Origin: CAXXOK01 sp964640955
GTDB lineage: Bacteria > Bacillota > Clostridia > Christensenellales > Aristaeellaceae
Direction of reading: 5' to 3'
DNA: 64,000 nucleotides
Assembly: GCA_964640955.1 (NCBI GenBank)
Contig: CAZXJI010000001.1
Coordinates: 462,108-526,107, forward strand
Shown: piece by piece, positions 1-8,662 of the stretch
Layout of the letters: every line of letters begins with the position of its first letter
Numbering within the stretch: position 1 is the stretch's first letter
The notes under the pieces: model-generated
The model's input: only the letters and a program-made list of their open reading frames with translations
Told to the model about the DNA's origin: nothing
Database searches by the model: none
Position numbers and translations under genes: made by a program

Positions 1-1289
1 CCTCCCCCTACGTTCAGAACATCTTCGCCGGGCAGTACGCCTGGATCATCACCCTGAGCCGCCGGGTGGAATACCTGCGCGACGGGCAGAAGGAAACGGG
101 CGTCCTGATGGCCGATTTCAACTTCAGCGGCATCACCAGCCTGTGCGAAAATATCAGCCTCGGCACCAGCGGCTACGTGTATCTGGTGGATACCGACGCC
201 GAGCTGGTCTACCACCCGCAGCAGCAGCTGATCTACGCGGGTCTGAAACAGGAAAATCTGGACGCCGTAAAGGCGCAGGTGTTCGGCCGCTGCCGCGACC
301 ATTTTGACGGCCGCGACCGGCTGCTGATCATCACGACGGTGGATTACACCCGCTGGAGGATGGTCGGCGTCGCCTATCTGGACGAGATTCTTTCCAGCCA
401 GCCGGAGCTGCTGCGCATATCGCTTTCGGTGCTGCTGGCGGGGGTGCTTTTGTCCATGGCGGTGGCCACCATGTCCGGCGCGTACGTCTCCAAGCCCATC
501 CGGCGGCTGGAACAGGTGATGTCCAAGGTGGAGGCCGGCAACCTGGACATTTCCATCGAGGAACAGGGCTTCGCGGAAATCCGCTCGCTGAGCCATACCT
601 TCAACCATATGCTGGGGCGCATCCGACGGCTGATGGAGCAGATCGTGCACGAGCAGGAAACCAAGCGCCTGCACGAGCTCAACGCCCTCCAGGCGCAGAT
701 CAACCCCCACTTTCTGTATAACACCCTGGATTCCATCGTCTGGATGGAGGAGCGCGGCCGCAGCCGGGAGGCCATCGTCATGGTCACGGCGCTGGCGCGG
801 CTGTTCCGCATTTCCATCAGCAAGGGGCGCAATATCATCCCCGTTCGGGAAGAGCTGGAGCACGTGCGCAATTACCTGATCATCCAGAAGATGCGCTTCA
901 CCAACAAGTTCGACTTCGTCATCACCGCCGCGCCGGAAACGCTGGAACTGCATACCGTCAAGCTGATCGTGCAGCCGATTGTGGAAAACGCCATACAGCA
1001 CGGTCTGGAAGGGTATGCCGTCGACGAGGGCCTAGTGGAGATCGACGCCTATCTGGAGGACGACGACCTCATCTTCCGCGTCAGGGACAACGGCTCCGGC
1101 ATGCCGCAATCCCAGGTGGAGGCCATCCTCACTTCGCCGGCGGGCAAATCCGGCATCGGGGTGAAAAACGTGCACGAGCGCATCCAGCTGACCTTCGGCG
1201 GGCGCTACGGCCTGACCATCCGAAGCGTGCTGGACGAGGGCACCGAGGTGTTCATCCGCCTGCCCGCGCTACGGGAGGGGACGGAATGA
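1..1289 (+). CDS. Sensor histidine kinase, LytS/YesM type (5' end missing)
   Basis: The reading frame is open to the left edge, so the N-terminus lies outside the window. Visible order: the end of an extracytoplasmic Cache-like sensor domain, a membrane helix at about 360-480, a HAMP linker, the His_kinase box NPHFLYNT (phospho-acceptor His codon at 708), then a HATPase domain with QPIVENAIQHG, DNGSGMP and GIGVKNVHERI. This is the family that phosphorylates AraC-type (YesN) response regulators; the partner is probably upstream of the window. The stop overlaps the next start (ATGA at 1286), so kinase and binding protein are translationally coupled. Role in sugar sensing is inferred from the mgl genes downstream. 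Confidence 0.93.
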   Translation, partial: SPYVQNIFAGQYAWIITLSRRVEYLRDGQKETGVLMADFNFSGITSLCENISLGTSGYVYLVDTDAELVYHPQQQLIYAGLKQENLDAVKAQVFGRCRDHFDGRDRLLIITTVDYTRWRMVGVAYLDEILSSQPELLRISLSVLLAGVLLSMAVATMSGAYVSKPIRRLEQVMSKVEAGNLDISIEEQGFAEIRSLSHTFNHMLGRIRRLMEQIVHEQETKRLHELNALQAQINPHFLYNTLDSIVWMEERGRSREAIVMVTALARLFRISISKGRNIIPVREELEHVRNYLIIQKMRFTNKFDFVITAAPETLELHTVKLIVQPIVENAIQHGLEGYAVDEGLVEIDAYLEDDDLIFRVRDNGSGMPQSQVEAILTSPAGKSGIGVKNVHERIQLTFGGRYGLTIRSVLDEGTEVFIRLPALREGTE

Positions 1290-2251
1290 AAAAGCGCATC
1301 GTGTTTTCGGCGTGCTGCGTGCTGCTGGCCGTGTTTTTTCTGTGGTGGGGGGTCAACCCCATCGTGAGCACTTCCACGGAGGAGACCGCCGTGGTCGTGG
1401 CGTTGCTTCTGGACACGGATATCGGCACCACCGCCCAGCAAATGAAGCAGGGGGCGAAGCTGGCCGCCAAGGAGCGGACGGTGGACCTGCTCACCGTGAC
1501 CACGGACGAGGAGGGCGGCGCCGCGGGCAGCCAGGCGGAGCTGATGATGGAGCTGCTCGGTGAAAACGTAAAGGCGATCGTGCTGGTGCCCGCGCAGGGG
1601 GAGGATTTGTCCCAGGCGCTGGCGGCCGCCCGGCAGCAGAAGGTGCCGGTGCTGACGCTGGGCGAGACGACTTCCGACGGGGCGGTGGCCTGCGAGATCG
1701 GCAACGATAACGAGGAGGTCGGCAGGCTCGCGGCGGAGGCGCTCGTGCAGCGGCTGGCCGCGCCGGGGCGCGTCATTCTGGTGCAGGGGGAAGCGGACGA
1801 CGCGGCCGCCGCCCTGCGGCTTACGGGCGCGGCGGCGGTGCTGGACGCGCACGGGGACGTATCGGTGCTCTGCCGCACCACCCTTTCCTCGCAGACGCCG
1901 GAGGAGCTGCTCGCGATCCTCGACGCCTGCCCGGACGTGAACGGCATCCTCTGCCTGACGGGCGAGGGCACCGAAACCGCCGCCAAGACCATGGGCCGGC
2001 TGGACAGGGACATCTGTCTGGTGGGCATGGATTGCGGGCAGAACCGCACCACCTATCTGGAAAACCGGCAGGTGGACGCCATGGTGCTGGGCATGCCCTA
2101 CGCCATGGGCTACCTGGGCGTGCAGTACGCGGCCGCGGCGCTGAACGGCGAGGATATCCCGGCATGGTACCACACCGAAAGCCGGGTCATCGACCTTAGC
2201 AACATGTACCTGCCGGAAAACCAGAAGCTGGCCTTCCCCATTCTGCAATAA
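1286..2251 (+). CDS. Membrane-anchored periplasmic sugar-binding-like protein, probable co-sensor of the upstream kinase
   Basis: 321 residues. An N-terminal hydrophobic segment (about residues 5-25, with Cys-Cys and Trp-Trp, no clear signal-peptidase site) is followed by a type I periplasmic-binding fold of the LacI/XylF/YtfQ kind (segments such as VLVPAQGEDLSQAL and GNDNEEVGRLAAEAL). It overlaps the kinase gene by 4 bases and lies just before mglB. In clostridia, XylFII-type binding proteins sit next to LytS kinases and pass the sugar signal to them rather than importing it; the same role is inferred here. It could also be an ordinary lipoprotein or a second importer binding protein, but the mgl cluster already has one. 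Confidence 0.8.
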   Translation: MKKRIVFSACCVLLAVFFLWWGVNPIVSTSTEETAVVVALLLDTDIGTTAQQMKQGAKLAAKERTVDLLTVTTDEEGGAAGSQAELMMELLGENVKAIVLVPAQGEDLSQALAAARQQKVPVLTLGETTSDGAVACEIGNDNEEVGRLAAEALVQRLAAPGRVILVQGEADDAAAALRLTGAAAVLDAHGDVSVLCRTTLSSQTPEELLAILDACPDVNGILCLTGEGTETAAKTMGRLDRDICLVGMDCGQNRTTYLENRQVDAMVLGMPYAMGYLGVQYAAAALNGEDIPAWYHTESRVIDLSNMYLPENQKLAFPILQ

Positions 2252-2403
2252 GGGCCGCGGTTTTTTCCCTGCCTTATCTGGTCGAAATCGAATGATTTCA
2301 AAACAGGACAGAAGGTTTTCACATTCCCTTTCCGGGAGGAACGGCGCATACTGTACAGCAGAGTGCGGTACACCGCCGCAAAACAGAATAAGGAGGTCAT
2401 TCA

Positions 2404-3408
2404 ATGAAAAAGCTGCTCTCTCTCGGATTGGCCCTCGTAATGGTGTTCGGCATCGTCGCTGCCGCCGTGGCCGCGGATCTGCCCAGCGTCGGCGTGACCA
2501 TCTACAAGTTCGACGATACCTTCATGACCGGCGTTCGCAACGCCATCGAGGAAGCCGCGCAGGGCGTGGCGACCATCGAGATCGCGGACAGCCAGAATAA
2601 CCAGGCCACCCAGAACGATCAGGTCGACCTGTTCCTCTCCAAGGGCGTCAACGCCCTGGCCATCAACCCCGTGGACCGCACGGCGGCCGGCGTGATTCTG
2701 GACAAGGCGATGGCGGAAGAAGTGCCCGTCGTGTTCTTCAACCGTGAGCCGCTGGCCGAGGACATGGCCAAATCCGACACGGTGTACTACGTGGGCGCCC
2801 GCGCCGAAGAATCCGGCACGATGAGCGGCCAGATTATCGCCGATTACTTCACGGCGCATCCCGAAGCCGACAAGAACGGCGACGGCATCATCCAGTACGT
2901 TATGCTCAAGGGCGAGCCGGGCCACCAGGATGCGGAACTGCGCACCGAGTACTCCATCAAAGCCATCGAGGACGCGGGCTTCCAAGTGGAGAAGATCGCC
3001 GAAGATACCGCCATGTGGGATCGCGTTAAGGGCCAGGACAAGATGGCCGCCTTCCTCGCCGCCCACGGCGACGCGATCGAAGCGGTGCTGGCCAATAACG
3101 ACGACATGGCGCTGGGCGCCATCGAAGCGCTGAAGGCCGCCGGTTACTTCTCCGAAGGCAAGTTCATGCCCGTCGTCGGCGTGGACGCCACCGCCCCCGC
3201 CATGGCCGCCCTCAAGGAAGGCACGCTGCTGGGCACCGTGCTCAACGACGCGGACAACCAGGGCAAGGCTACGCTGCTGCTCGCCGCGCTGCTGGGCGCC
3301 GGCGAGGAGATCACCGCGGACAACTTCCCCTACACCATCACCGACGGCAAGTACGTCTGGATCCCCTACCAGAAAGTGACCATCGACAACGCCGCGGATT
3401 TCGAGTAA
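2404..3408 (+). CDS. mglB: Galactose/glucose-type ABC transporter substrate-binding protein
   Basis: 334 residues with a cleavable signal peptide ending near AAAVAA|D, then a two-lobed sugar-binding domain. The stretch DKNGDGIIQYVMLKGE matches the calcium-binding loop and following strand of MglB. Start is set by AAGGAGG at 2391-2397, 6 bases before ATG. It begins the mgl importer set (mglB, mglA, mglC). The 152-base gap upstream contains a small perfect hairpin (2284-2299) but no convincing sigma-A promoter. Two strong stem-loops follow the stop. The exact sugar cannot be read from the sequence; galactose, glucose or a related hexose is likely. Confidence 0.92.
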   Translation: MKKLLSLGLALVMVFGIVAAAVAADLPSVGVTIYKFDDTFMTGVRNAIEEAAQGVATIEIADSQNNQATQNDQVDLFLSKGVNALAINPVDRTAAGVILDKAMAEEVPVVFFNREPLAEDMAKSDTVYYVGARAEESGTMSGQIIADYFTAHPEADKNGDGIIQYVMLKGEPGHQDAELRTEYSIKAIEDAGFQVEKIAEDTAMWDRVKGQDKMAAFLAAHGDAIEAVLANNDDMALGAIEALKAAGYFSEGKFMPVVGVDATAPAMAALKEGTLLGTVLNDADNQGKATLLLAALLGAGEEITADNFPYTITDGKYVWIPYQKVTIDNAADFE

Positions 3409-3421
3409 GCGCATCCGCGCA

Positions 3422-3446
3422 CAGGCGGGCCGCAAACGCCCGCCTG
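3422..3446 (+). other. Stem-loop after mglB (first of two)
   Basis: A perfect 9-base inverted repeat (3422-3430 with 3438-3446, loop of 7) lies 13 bases after the mglB stop. There is no T-run, so it is more likely an mRNA-stabilising or processing hairpin than a terminator. Confidence 0.6.
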
Positions 3447-3457
3447 CCGCACGCATC

Positions 3458-3497
3458 GGGGAGGGAAGGGAAAACGTTCCCTCCCTCCCCTCATTTT
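3458..3497 (+). terminator. Purine/pyrimidine stem-loop between mglB and mglA, partial terminator
   Basis: The left arm 3458-3472 is a G/A-rich strand and pairs with the C/T-rich right arm 3477-3490 with one bulged A and a 4-base loop; TCATTTT follows. The weak T-run suggests partial termination, leaving less mglA-mglC message than mglB message. Confidence 0.6.
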
Positions 3498-3544
3498 AAC
3501 GTAACCTGCGCGGCGGCAGCCGCGGGATGGGGAGGTCGACACGT

Positions 3545-5062
3545 TTGGACAACCAGGTACAACCCTCCTGTTTGCTTGAAATGCAGAACATCTGCAAGGA
3601 GTTTCCCGGCGTCAGGGCGCTGGACGACGTGAGCCTGCAGGTGCAGGCCGGCACCGTGCACGCGCTGATGGGCGAAAACGGAGCCGGGAAATCCACGCTG
3701 ATGAAGTGCCTTTTCGGCATCTATCATCAAAACAGCGGAGACATTCTCCTCAACGGCGAAAAGGTGGACATCCGCGATTCCAAGACGGCGCTGGACCTGG
3801 GCATCGCCATGATCCACCAGGAACTGCACCCGATTCCCTACCGAAACGTGATGGATAACATCTGGCTGGGCCGTTACCCGGTGAAGGGCGCGATGGTCGA
3901 CGAGCAGGAAATGTACCAGAAGACCGAAGCGCTGCTCAAAGACCTGGAAATCAGCGTCAACCCCCGGGTGCTGGTGCGCAACCTGTCGGTTTCCTCCGTA
4001 CAGACCATCGAAATCGCCAAAGCCATTTCCTACAACGCCAAGATCGTCATCATGGACGAGCCCACCTCCTCGCTTACGGAAAACGAGGTCGCCCATCTGT
4101 TCAAGCTGATTCGCAGAATGCGGGACAATGGAACGGCCATTATCTATATTTCGCACAAAATGGAAGAAATACTGACCATCTCGGATGAAGTGACCATCAT
4201 GCGCGACGGCCGGAGCGTGGGCACCTGGCCCGCCGGGGAGCTGACCACCGACCTGATCATCCGCCGCATGGTCGGCCGCGACCTGACCCACCGCTTCCCG
4301 CCCCGCGAGAACGTGCCGGGCGACACGGTGCTGAAGGTGGAAGGGCTGACCAGCCCCAACCCGCGTTCGTTCCGCAATATCAGCTTCGACCTGAAAAAGG
4401 GCGAAATTCTGGGCGTGGGCGGGCTGATGGGCGCGCAGCGCACCGAAATGCTCGAGGCGCTTTTCGGGCTGCGCGCCGTCAAGGAAGGGCACGTGTACCT
4501 GGGCGACCGGGAAGTGAGAATCGACACGCCCCTGACCGCCATGAAGCACGGCATGGCGCTTTTAACCGAGGAGCGCCGCGCCACCGGCATTTTCCCGATG
4601 CTGAGCGTGATGGAAAACATCGTGATCGCCAAGCTTCGCGCCTACGTGCAGCGGCCCCTCCCGTCGCTGGACGAGCGCCGCCGCGTGAAGGACACGGAGG
4701 AATCCATACGGCAATTGCACATCAAGACCCCTTCCTACCGCACGCTGATCAAGGATCTGTCCGGCGGCAATCAGCAAAAGGTGCTGCTCGCGCGCTGGCT
4801 GCTGATCGAGCCGGAAATCCTGATTCTGGACGAGCCGACCCGCGGCATCGACGTGGGCGCGAAGTATGAGATTTACACCATCATCGCCGATCTGGCCAAG
4901 CGGGGCAAGAGCATCATCATGATTTCCTCGGAGATGCCGGAGCTTTTGGGCATGTCCGACCGGATCATGGTGATGTGCGAGGGGCGCCTTTCCGGCATCC
5001 TGCCCGGCAAGGACGCCACCCAGGTGGACGTCATGCGGCTGGCCACGCAGTTCTCAACCTGA
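3545..5062 (+). CDS. mglA: Sugar ABC transporter ATP-binding protein (MglA type, two ABC domains)
   Basis: About 505 residues with two ABC cassettes in one chain, as usual for the MglA/RbsA/XylG family. The first has Walker A GENGAGKST, a degenerate signature, and Walker B IVIMDEPTSSL; the second has a modified Walker A region (GGLMGAQRTE), signature LSGGNQQK and Walker B LILDEPTRGID. An ATG at 3527 is in frame, but GGGGAGG at 3529-3535 lies 9 bases before an in-frame TTG at 3545, so TTG is the better start. It energises import through MglC and acts at the cytoplasmic membrane. Confidence 0.92.
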   Translation: MDNQVQPSCLLEMQNICKEFPGVRALDDVSLQVQAGTVHALMGENGAGKSTLMKCLFGIYHQNSGDILLNGEKVDIRDSKTALDLGIAMIHQELHPIPYRNVMDNIWLGRYPVKGAMVDEQEMYQKTEALLKDLEISVNPRVLVRNLSVSSVQTIEIAKAISYNAKIVIMDEPTSSLTENEVAHLFKLIRRMRDNGTAIIYISHKMEEILTISDEVTIMRDGRSVGTWPAGELTTDLIIRRMVGRDLTHRFPPRENVPGDTVLKVEGLTSPNPRSFRNISFDLKKGEILGVGGLMGAQRTEMLEALFGLRAVKEGHVYLGDREVRIDTPLTAMKHGMALLTEERRATGIFPMLSVMENIVIAKLRAYVQRPLPSLDERRRVKDTEESIRQLHIKTPSYRTLIKDLSGGNQQKVLLARWLLIEPEILILDEPTRGIDVGAKYEIYTIIADLAKRGKSIIMISSEMPELLGMSDRIMVMCEGRLSGILPGKDATQVDVMRLATQFST

Positions 5063-5095
5063 CGTAACCAACATCATACGAGGGATGGATGAAAT

Positions 5096-6907
5096 ATGAG
5101 CACGTTTTCCACCGTGACCTCCCCGGATCGCAGGATCAACTCCCCCGCCCTGCGGAGGGCCCTCATCGTGCTGCTGAGCGCGCTGATCCTCGCGTCGATG
5201 GTATTCCCCTACATCAATTACGCGGTGCCGGCCTACGACGGGTACGACCCGGCCGAGGCGCTGACCGCGGCGCAGGCGTACTACGAGACCGACCTGCAAA
5301 CCTACCACGACAACATCGTCCTGCGCGACGAAACGCAGGCGCGCATCACAAACGAGCTGCAGCCGGCCTACGACGAGGCCAGCGCGGCGCTGGAAGCCCT
5401 GCAGGCGGATGAAAACGCCGACGAAACGGCGCTTAACGCCGTACAGGCGACCGAGGACGAAGCCAAGGTGGCGCTCACGGACGCCCGCAAAGTGCTCTCC
5501 GGCCTGCAAAACCTGGTCGCCCCCGTGCCGGTGCAGGATCCCGTACCCGCCTCGGCCAAGGAGGAAGCGGTCGCGGCCCACAGCGTGACCGGCATCGGGC
5601 TGGTCTCCGGCGCGCTTTCCGCCGCCAATTCGCTGGGCGTATCGTGGACGCTGCTTCCCAGCCTCGCCTTGATCGCGGCGGGGGCGCTACTGACCGTTTT
5701 CAAGGCGCCGCGGAAGATACGCAGGCCGCTGCTGATGCTGGGGGTCGTCCTGTTCTGCTTTTCGGCGCTGCGCATCGAAACGGCGGGCAACAAGGAGCTG
5801 GGCGCCATCGCCAAGGTGTATTCCTTCGGCTGGGGCTACGGCGTGGGTATCGTGCTGAGCCTGCTATTGCTTTTCACCGCCCAGTTTGAAAGCAGGGAAT
5901 TCCATTTTTCGCTCAAGAACGTCTCCGCCTTCGCTTCGGACAAGGCCATCTATCTGGTGCTGCTGGCGCTGGTGTGCGCGATCGCGCTGATCAACCCGCG
6001 CTTCATCGCGACCGACACGTTCATCAACATCATCCAGCAATCCAGCACGCGCCTGATCATCGCCATGGGCATGAGCTTCGTCATCATCGGCACGGGCGGC
6101 GTGGATCTGTCCGCCTGCCGCGTGGTGGGCATGACGGCCGTCATTTCCGCCTCCATGCTGCAGACCTCGGACTATTCCCGCCTGTTCTACCCCAACCTGC
6201 CGCAGCTGCCGGTGATCCTGCCGTTCCTGCTGGCGGTGTTCGTGGCGCTGCTGTTCGGCCTGCTCAACGGCTTCATCGTCGCCAAGTTGAACGTGCCGCC
6301 CTTCATCGCCACGCTGGCCACCATGGTCATCGTCTACGGCGCGACCTCCATCTACTTCAACCTCCCGCCCAACAACAGCCAGCCTATCGGCGGGCTCCGG
6401 GACGATTTCACCTACCTGGGCACCGGCAAGATATACGGCTTTATTCCCATCATCGTGATCATCGCGCTGATCGTATGCATCGCCGTATGGTTCCTGCAGA
6501 ATAAAACGGTGTTCGGCAAGAACGTGTTCGCCATCGGCGGCAACCGCGAAGCGGCGCGCGTATCCGGCATCAACGTGACGCTGACGGTCATCGTCATCTT
6601 CGCCCTGGCCGGCGCGCTGATCGGCATGGCGGGCGTGCTGGAGGCCGCCCGGACCGGCGGGGCCACCAACAACTACGGCGTCGGCTACGAGTTGGACGCC
6701 ATCGCGGCCTGCGTGGTGGGCGGCGTATCCTCCTCGGGCGGCGTGGGCACGGTCGGCGGCGTGGTGTCGGGCGTGTTCATTTTCCAGGTCATCAACTACG
6801 GCCTCACCTTCATCGGCGTGGACCCGTACTGGCAGCAGATCATCAAGGGCATCATCATCGCGAGCGCCGTGGCGCTGGACATCCGCAAGTACATGAACAA
6901 AAAGTAA
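5096..6907 (+). CDS. mglC: Sugar ABC transporter permease (MglC type) with N-terminal membrane/coiled-coil extension
   Basis: 603 residues, against about 330-350 for ordinary MglC. The C-terminal part (about residues 280-603) is a normal BPD_transp_2 permease: GTGGVDLS, NGFIVAKLNVPPFIATLA, FAIGGNREAARVSGI and the closing glycine-rich GGVSSSGGVGTVGG. The first about 270 residues are extra: one membrane helix (about 18-42), an Ala/Glu-rich predicted coiled coil (about 55-150), then three more hydrophobic segments. It is 33 bases downstream of mglA and ends the operon; a strong terminator follows. The added part has no assigned function; the coiled coil could contact the binding protein or the nearby sensor, but this is speculation. 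Confidence 0.9.
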   Translation: MSTFSTVTSPDRRINSPALRRALIVLLSALILASMVFPYINYAVPAYDGYDPAEALTAAQAYYETDLQTYHDNIVLRDETQARITNELQPAYDEASAALEALQADENADETALNAVQATEDEAKVALTDARKVLSGLQNLVAPVPVQDPVPASAKEEAVAAHSVTGIGLVSGALSAANSLGVSWTLLPSLALIAAGALLTVFKAPRKIRRPLLMLGVVLFCFSALRIETAGNKELGAIAKVYSFGWGYGVGIVLSLLLLFTAQFESREFHFSLKNVSAFASDKAIYLVLLALVCAIALINPRFIATDTFINIIQQSSTRLIIAMGMSFVIIGTGGVDLSACRVVGMTAVISASMLQTSDYSRLFYPNLPQLPVILPFLLAVFVALLFGLLNGFIVAKLNVPPFIATLATMVIVYGATSIYFNLPPNNSQPIGGLRDDFTYLGTGKIYGFIPIIVIIALIVCIAVWFLQNKTVFGKNVFAIGGNREAARVSGINVTLTVIVIFALAGALIGMAGVLEAARTGGATNNYGVGYELDAIAACVVGGVSSSGGVGTVGGVVSGVFIFQVINYGLTFIGVDPYWQQIIKGIIIASAVALDIRKYMNKK

Positions 6908-6931
6908 TTCGCAGGAACGAAATTCGAAATC

Positions 6932-6981
6932 AAAAACCGGCGCCGCGCGGGCTAGTCAGACCCGCGCGGCGCCGGTTTTTT
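6932..6981. terminator. Bidirectional rho-independent terminator
   Basis: A perfect 20-base inverted repeat (6932-6951 with 6961-6980, loop of 9) starts with five A and ends with six T, so it can stop transcription from mglC on the plus strand and from the YaiI gene on the minus strand. Confidence 0.92.
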
Positions 6982-7420
6982 ATGCCTGTTTTTCGTCCAT
7001 CAGGTCCGCAAGCGCCCGCCGGAAAGCCTCGTCCTGCTCCCGGGTGCGCTTGGGCGGCCCTTTCAGGCGCCCGCCGCCCCTGCGTATCCTGCGGGCCGTG
7101 TGTCGCCGGAGCAGCAGCGAATCGATGTTTTCGTCGGTGTAGCGCATTCCGTTCTGGTCCAGCGCACGCGCGCGGCGCGCAAGCGCCATGGCGGCGAGGC
7201 CGTAATCCTGCGTAACGACGATGTCACCCTTTTCGATCAGGTTTACCAGCTTAAAATCCGCGCTGTCCGCCCCCTGGTCGACGGTCAGCGTCTGCGCTCC
7301 CTCGCGCTGGAAAAAATGCGCCGTGTCGCAGACCAGTAAAACGGGTATCCCATACCGGCGGGCGCCGGCAATGGCGATATCCACAACCGGGCAGCCGTCG
7401 GCGTCGATCAAAACCCTCAC
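6980..7420 (-). CDS. YaiI/YqxD family protein (DUF188, UPF0178)
   Basis: 146 residues when started at GTG 7420, which has GGAGGGG a few bases upstream; a longer reading to 7462 lacks such a site. The start VRVLIDADGCPV, the NLIEKGDIVVTQDYGLAAMAL block and the C-terminal GPPKRTREQDEAFRRAL are family hallmarks. The family has a PIN-like fold with an acidic DADGCP motif and is suspected to be a nuclease or nucleotide-binding protein, but no function is established. Its stop codon sits on the edge of the shared terminator. It stands alone, divergent from the following gene. Confidence 0.9.
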   Translation of the reverse strand: MRVLIDADGCPVVDIAIAGARRYGIPVLLVCDTAHFFQREGAQTLTVDQGADSADFKLVNLIEKGDIVVTQDYGLAAMALARRARALDQNGMRYTDENIDSLLLRRHTARRIRRGGGRLKGPPKRTREQDEAFRRALADLMDEKQA

Positions 7421-7644
7421 GCATACCCCTCCGCGCCGCGAATTTCCCCTGCATTGTACCATAAAACCCGCCGCCTTTCATCCGCCCGCGGCGCGGCGCA
7501 TGCGCGCTTTTCTCCACCCGCTCTCGCTCCAAAGGTCACCCGGGCGTCCCGTTTCGGACACACGTTGTTCATATTGGATGGGTATACTGCCCTTGTAACC
7601 GGCGGAAGGCGCTCCCTCGTCCGGTTCAGCAATCCACGGAGGTG

Positions 7645-8565
7645 ATGGGTCTGTTATCCAGTCTGATCCTGGCCTGGCTGGCCGTATTGTTCACCGTATT
7701 GTCGGCGGTGCTGTATTTCATCAAACGAAGCGGCAACCGGCGGCTTCGTCGGGCATTCTCCCGCATCCACATCACGGTGGGCATTCTTTTGATCGTCACG
7801 GGGATCGTCCACGGCGTTCTGGCGGGGAACCCGTCCGGCGCGACCCTGAGCGACATGATGCTCGCCCCGGTGCTTTTTACCTGGAACTGGGGCACCTTGA
7901 GCCTGATCGCGGCGATACTGCTGGCGGTCACCTACCTGCTTCGCCGCATCCTTAAAAAGCGGTGGATCGTCCTGCACAGGGTGCTGACCGTCGCGCTGGT
8001 CGCGATGGTCGCCCTGCATGTGGCCAACGTCGGCATTCAGCTGGACGACCGGCTCGCGGCGGTCGTCCGCGCGGAAACCATGACGGTCGAAACGGCGACC
8101 GCCACGCCGATCCCCACCCTGAGCCCGACGGACGCGTCCGCCGACGCGACGGCCGTCTCCGCCACCGCCACGGCGACCGCTACGGCGACCGCGGCGATCG
8201 TCGAGCAGGCGAACGAAACGTTCTCCGGCGCGACGCTCATCGACGGCGTGTACGAAGGCTCCGCCTCCGGGTATAACGGGACCGTCACCGTTTCCGTCAC
8301 GGTTTCGGGCGGATTGGTGACCGATATCACCGTCGTCAGCGAGCGCGACACCCCCGCCTATTTCAACCGCGCCGAATCGGTGATCGACACCATCGTGGAC
8401 GAGCAGTCCCTCGAGGTGGACGCCGTCTCGGGCGCGACGTATTCCTCCGCCGGCATCGTAAACGCGGTAGCCGACGCCCTTTCCTCCGCCGTAGACAGCG
8501 GTACGCTGGATGTGACCACGTTTACGTTCTCCAATATCGGGCATGGGGGCCACGGCGGGCATTAA
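7645..8565 (+). CDS. Four-helix membrane cytochrome-like domain fused to FMN-binding domain
   Basis: 306 residues. The first about 135 hold four hydrophobic helices with histidines suited to heme ligation (motifs GIVHG, VLHRVL, VALHVAN), resembling ferric-reductase/cytochrome b-type modules. A low-complexity Ala/Thr linker (about 145-190) leads to an FMN_bind domain (about 200-290) with the flavinylation motif SGATYSSAG, where ApbE-type transferases attach FMN to Thr. The tail is HGGHGGH. This arrangement fits electron transfer from membrane quinol or heme to a flavin on the outer face. A GGAGG at 7638-7642 lies only 2 bases before ATG 7645, so the exact start is uncertain. A TATACT box lies at 7583-7588. 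Confidence 0.85.
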   Translation: MGLLSSLILAWLAVLFTVLSAVLYFIKRSGNRRLRRAFSRIHITVGILLIVTGIVHGVLAGNPSGATLSDMMLAPVLFTWNWGTLSLIAAILLAVTYLLRRILKKRWIVLHRVLTVALVAMVALHVANVGIQLDDRLAAVVRAETMTVETATATPIPTLSPTDASADATAVSATATATATATAAIVEQANETFSGATLIDGVYEGSASGYNGTVTVSVTVSGGLVTDITVVSERDTPAYFNRAESVIDTIVDEQSLEVDAVSGATYSSAGIVNAVADALSSAVDSGTLDVTTFTFSNIGHGGHGGH

Positions 8566-8609
8566 CGGCCGCCGCGACCGCTCCCTTCCCGGGGATGCTC
8601 CCTATTCTA

Positions 8610-8653
8610 CGCGCCGCCATCCCGTTCCGCCGGCGGAACGGGATGGCGGCGCG
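8610..8653. terminator. 44-base perfect palindrome between convergent genes
   Basis: Positions 8610-8631 are the exact reverse complement of 8632-8653, giving a stem of about 20 pairs. It lies between the stops of the FMN-binding gene and the CoA-disulfide reductase gene. There is no proper T-run on either side, but the location fits a shared transcription barrier. Confidence 0.75.
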
Positions 8654-8662
8654 GCTTTGACG

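Noticed and set aside
1205..2404. Minus-strand frame of about 400 codons opposite the anchored binding protein
   Set aside because: Antisense shadow with His/Arg-rich composition, crossing the mglB leader.
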